A stretch of DNA of 64,000 nucleotides from Lysinibacillus sp. G4S2 (GTDB lineage: Bacteria > Bacillota > Bacilli > Bacillales_A > Planococcaceae), in contig NZ_JAUCFJ010000002.1 in the NCBI RefSeq assembly GCF_030348505.1, positions 1,616,001 through 1,680,000 of the forward strand, read 5' to 3'. The notes beneath the pieces were generated by a model. It was not told where the DNA came from, did not search any database, and saw only the letters and a list, made by a program, of their open reading frames with translations. A program made the translations under genes and the position numbers. Below, in pieces: positions 61,528 through 64,000 of the stretch. Each line of letters opens with the position of its first letter. Position 1 is the first letter of the stretch.

Positions 61528-62352
61528 ATGCGTTTAGTAAGCTTAATTTTTGCTTTGATGTTGGGGGTTGGCATATTTGCTATTCCGCAAAATGACGCCA
61601 TAGCCTTTACCGAGCAACAGATTTCTCGTGGTGCTTATGGAGATGATGTCATTGAACTGCAGTCAAGGTTACAATACTTAGGATTTTATAAAAGTAAAAT
61701 TGATGGAAAATTTGGCTATAACACATATTGGGCTTTACGGAATTTCCAAGAGAAATATGGTTTACCAGTGGATGGAATAGCCGGCGCTAATACAAAAAAA
61801 GCTTTATCTGGCAATTCAGATTACGATGAAGCTTGGGTTAAAGCTCAATTAAATGCAGGTAATCAATTTACCTATTATGGAGGCAAGCCACTTGAACAGC
61901 AAGTGAAAACGAACACTGGCGGCGGTGGTGGTGGTGGAGGTAAAAGTAGTGGTAGTAGTAATAATAACGGCACTAAAACTCAAGTACCTCCAAAGTATAC
62001 TGAAAGAGACGTACAGTTAATGGCGAATGCAGTTTATGGTGAAGCAAGGGGAGAGCCTTATGAAGGTCAGGTAGCAGTAGCGGCTGTTATTTTAAATCGT
62101 CTGGAAAGTCCTGACTTCCCAAATTCAATTTCAGGTATTATTTTCCAACCATTAGCGTTTACAGCAGTGGCGGATGGGCAAATTTGGCTTGAACCCAACG
62201 AACGCGCAAAAGAAGCTGTTATTGACGCCATGAATGGATGGGATCCTTCAGAAAATGCACTTTATTATTTTAATCCGAAGACAGCTACAAGTAAGTGGAT
62301 TTGGTCACGACCTCAAATAAAACAAATTGGAGAACACATTTTCTGTTCATAA
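61528..62352 (+). CDS. sleB: Spore cortex-lytic enzyme SleB
   Basis: 274 residues from ATG 61528 (AAAGGAG 8 bp before). Signal peptide (MRLVSLIFALMLGVGIFAIP), peptidoglycan-binding domain about 32-95 (DDVIELQSRLQYLGFYKSKI), Gly-rich linker (TNTGGGGGGGGKSSG), and hydrolase domain about 155-274 with the catalytic Glu in VYGEARGEPYEGQVAVAAV. Lytic transglycosylase that breaks cortex at germination. Operon with ypeB. Confidence 0.96.
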   Translation: MRLVSLIFALMLGVGIFAIPQNDAIAFTEQQISRGAYGDDVIELQSRLQYLGFYKSKIDGKFGYNTYWALRNFQEKYGLPVDGIAGANTKKALSGNSDYDEAWVKAQLNAGNQFTYYGGKPLEQQVKTNTGGGGGGGGKSSGSSNNNGTKTQVPPKYTERDVQLMANAVYGEARGEPYEGQVAVAAVILNRLESPDFPNSISGIIFQPLAFTAVADGQIWLEPNERAKEAVIDAMNGWDPSENALYYFNPKTATSKWIWSRPQIKQIGEHIFCS

Positions 62353-62368
62353 GAAAGGAGGAAAATAA

Positions 62369-63652
62369 ATGAGAACTATGCTTGTTATACTTACTGTGGC
62401 AGTTATTGGATTAGGGGCATATAGCGTTCATGTGAATAAAGAAAACGCTAGTTTACAACGTACTGTGCTAGCTCAGTACACAAATAGTTTAACGGATGCA
62501 TCTGAGAAATTATCTGGTCTACAAAAAGCTGTTTCACAATCTCTATTGTTTCAAGATGACAAAGCAATTGACAATGAGTTAGATTCTGTTTGGCGACTAA
62601 GCTCTGACGTTCAATCTTCTTTAGCTACTATTCCTGTCGGGCAAGAAGTCTCAAACGATTGGCTAAGTTACTTAGGACGCCTAGGAGATGAGGCAAAGAA
62701 AACAGCAGAAACAGGAGATTATGAAGCTTGGCGAAAAAAAATGCCACAGGTCTCTACAAATTTACAATCACTTTCAGATGAATGGACATCCGCGACAGTA
62801 GACTTTTATAAAAATAACGGTAAAATGGATGTCTGGTTACGACAAGTAGATACTAAGAGCCCGAATACAACATTTGATAATGTACAAAAGACATTAAAAG
62901 ATTACAACGAAAAAGATTTCCCACTGACATTAAGTGAATCGGATTGGCAGAAAAAAATAGAACTTAAAGCATTGCAAGATTCAGTCATTACTGAAAAAGA
63001 AGCATTGGAAAAAGTGAAAAATTTATTCCCTATCATAAAAGATGCAACATTTACTGTTACGAAAAGTAGTGATACTGCACCATATCCGTTTTATCATATC
63101 CAATTCCACCAAGGTATTCGTTTAGGATATGTCGATTTAACAGAAAAGGGTGGGCATTTAATATCCTACTTAGTGGAACGCCCAGTAGATGAAGCAAGAT
63201 TATCACAGGATGAAATTAAGAAAAAAGCTGAAGAATATTTAAAACGACTTGGCATGAATGATGTTGCATTTGTGGAATCTCGTGAAAACAATCAAGCATG
63301 GCATCTGACATTTGCACGTGTCCATCCTGGAGATAATGCGTTGATTTATGCAGATGGCGTTCAACTAAAACTTGCAAAGGATAACGGCGAGTTACTTGGT
63401 GCCAATGCAATGGAATATATTCAGGAAGAGACGATTAAATCACAAAATCCAAGACCAATTGATTGGAAAACTTTCTTCGATAATGATGTGAAAGTAGAGG
63501 AAGTAAGAAAAATTTATACAGATAACGGTCAATTTGATCAACGCCTTTGTTATGAGGTGATTGCGGTCCGTGATAAAAATACCCAAGAAACATTTAGAGT
63601 TGTAATTGATGCAGAAAATCACAACGTCTTAAAAGTGGAATATTTAACGTAA
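62369..63652 (+). CDS. ypeB: Germination protein YpeB
   Basis: 427 residues. N-terminal helix (MLVILTVAVIGLGAYSVHVN), a helical N-terminal domain, and two or three PepSY-like units in the C-terminal half (ITEKEALEKVKNLFPIIKDA, SQDEIKKKAEEYLKRLGMND). Needed for SleB stability and placement in the spore (established). AAAGGAGG precedes ATG 62369, 16 bp after sleB. Confidence 0.95.
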   Translation: MRTMLVILTVAVIGLGAYSVHVNKENASLQRTVLAQYTNSLTDASEKLSGLQKAVSQSLLFQDDKAIDNELDSVWRLSSDVQSSLATIPVGQEVSNDWLSYLGRLGDEAKKTAETGDYEAWRKKMPQVSTNLQSLSDEWTSATVDFYKNNGKMDVWLRQVDTKSPNTTFDNVQKTLKDYNEKDFPLTLSESDWQKKIELKALQDSVITEKEALEKVKNLFPIIKDATFTVTKSSDTAPYPFYHIQFHQGIRLGYVDLTEKGGHLISYLVERPVDEARLSQDEIKKKAEEYLKRLGMNDVAFVESRENNQAWHLTFARVHPGDNALIYADGVQLKLAKDNGELLGANAMEYIQEETIKSQNPRPIDWKTFFDNDVKVEEVRKIYTDNGQFDQRLCYEVIAVRDKNTQETFRVVIDAENHNVLKVEYLT

Positions 63653-63736
63653 TCCAAGGAAAAAATACCAGTTCATATAGCCAAAATGGGCATCTCATGC
63701 GATAATGAATTTATATTTGTGCTCGGGGAGATGCTC

Positions 63737-64000
63737 ATGGAAATAAAAATTGGTACACAATTAGAACTTGAACCAACTTATACAGAGCGTGTTGAAAGAT
63801 TTCGCTGTAAAGTTGTAGAACAAAAAGACAATATCATTTACATCGATTATCCAATAAATGTTGTCACAAAGAAAACAGCATTTTTAATAGACGGTTCTGA
63901 ATTTAGTGCTACTTTTCTTACGGAGGACAAACTATCATTTGCTTTCAATACAGAAGTGATTGGACGTAAAGCTGGCAATATACCAATGATTATGTTGCAC
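63737..64000 (+). CDS. ypfA: YpfA/MotI-like PilZ protein (3' end outside window)
   Basis: 88 codons visible: MEIKIGTQLELEPTYTERVE and so on to NIPMIMLH at the window end. This is the YcgR-like N-terminal beta domain that comes before PilZ in YpfA (also MotI/DgrA), the c-di-GMP-responsive flagellar brake of B. subtilis. Start ATG 63737 with GGGGAG 6 bp before it; ATG 63731 is in frame but overlaps no site. ypeB - ypfA order is conserved in Bacillus. Confidence 0.85.
   Translation, partial: MEIKIGTQLELEPTYTERVERFRCKVVEQKDNIIYIDYPINVVTKKTAFLIDGSEFSATFLTEDKLSFAFNTEVIGRKAGNIPMIMLH

Overview
The window is low-GC Gram-positive, spore-former DNA. The 3' part (about 50.4-64.0 kb) keeps the Bacillus subtilis order fer - ypbB - recS(ypbC) - ypbE - ypbG - ypdA - prsW - sleB - ypeB - ypfA. 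Spore genes (CotB-like coat protein, SleB, YpeB), an NfeD/flotillin pair and a FapR box before fabI fit the Bacillaceae/Planococcaceae. The many 'gcgaaagcgaagcg' repeats and overall gene style make me think of Lysinibacillus; that last step is inference.

Layout. 1-5.7 kb: a minus-strand regulon of an OmpR-type response regulator (cut by the window edge), a lipoprotein with a zinc-protease-like HEGIH motif, a MacB-like ABC transporter, and a secreted four-repeat protein. The last two share near-identical promoters carrying four TCATAA-type repeats spaced 11 bp apart. 6.1-7.9 kb: ECF sigma factor / anti-sigma / membrane protein operon. 8.0-14.5 kb: repeat-rich accessory DNA with an AraC/SDR gene scar, an MCP plus BMP-type binding-lipoprotein operon, and an MFS gene between two copies of a MITE. 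14.5-21.2 kb: a LysR regulator divergent from an ABC importer operon (ATPase, binding protein, a double permease split by a one-base frameshift) followed by a beta-CASP-like metallo-hydrolase and a secreted protein. 21.3-31.6 kb: M48 protease, YitT protein, MmcQ-like protein, EamA exporter with divergent XRE-cupin regulator, GIY-YIG and DUF2087 proteins, a LytTR/DUF3021/ABC exporter operon, and an AbrB-family membrane protein. 31.9-34.8 kb: an ABC-F gene behind a 46-codon leader ORF and an intrinsic terminator, so probably induced by ribosome-mediated attenuation. 35-40.5 kb: gene graveyard (integrase and repressor remnants, IS3 remnant, cytidine deaminase pseudogene) around two spore-coat-like proteins. 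40.5-50.4 kb: ArsB-like permease, NfeD/FloT behind an ECF-type promoter, acetyltransferase, MFS, cyclophilin lipoprotein, fabI. 50.4-64 kb: the conserved core segment, interrupted by a 21-bp tandem array, a PlsY paralogue and a GNAT-aminotransferase fusion, and ansA.

Two families of short non-autonomous mobile elements run through the window. Family A (about 200-350 bp, ends GGCTCATCACC, 8-bp target duplications) and family B (190-270 bp, ends CAGGYGTGTTGATTA, 9-bp target duplications) both carry a variable number of a third short module. Two 21-bp minisatellites abut truncated family A copies. No tRNA, rRNA or CRISPR array was seen.

Best candidates for undescribed biology: the PlsY-like plus GNAT/class-V aminotransferase pair (57.0-59.1 kb), the response-regulator / MacB / protease-lipoprotein / repeat-protein regulon (1-5.7 kb), the importer operon with a beta-CASP-like enzyme (15.6-21.2 kb), and the ABC-F attenuator.
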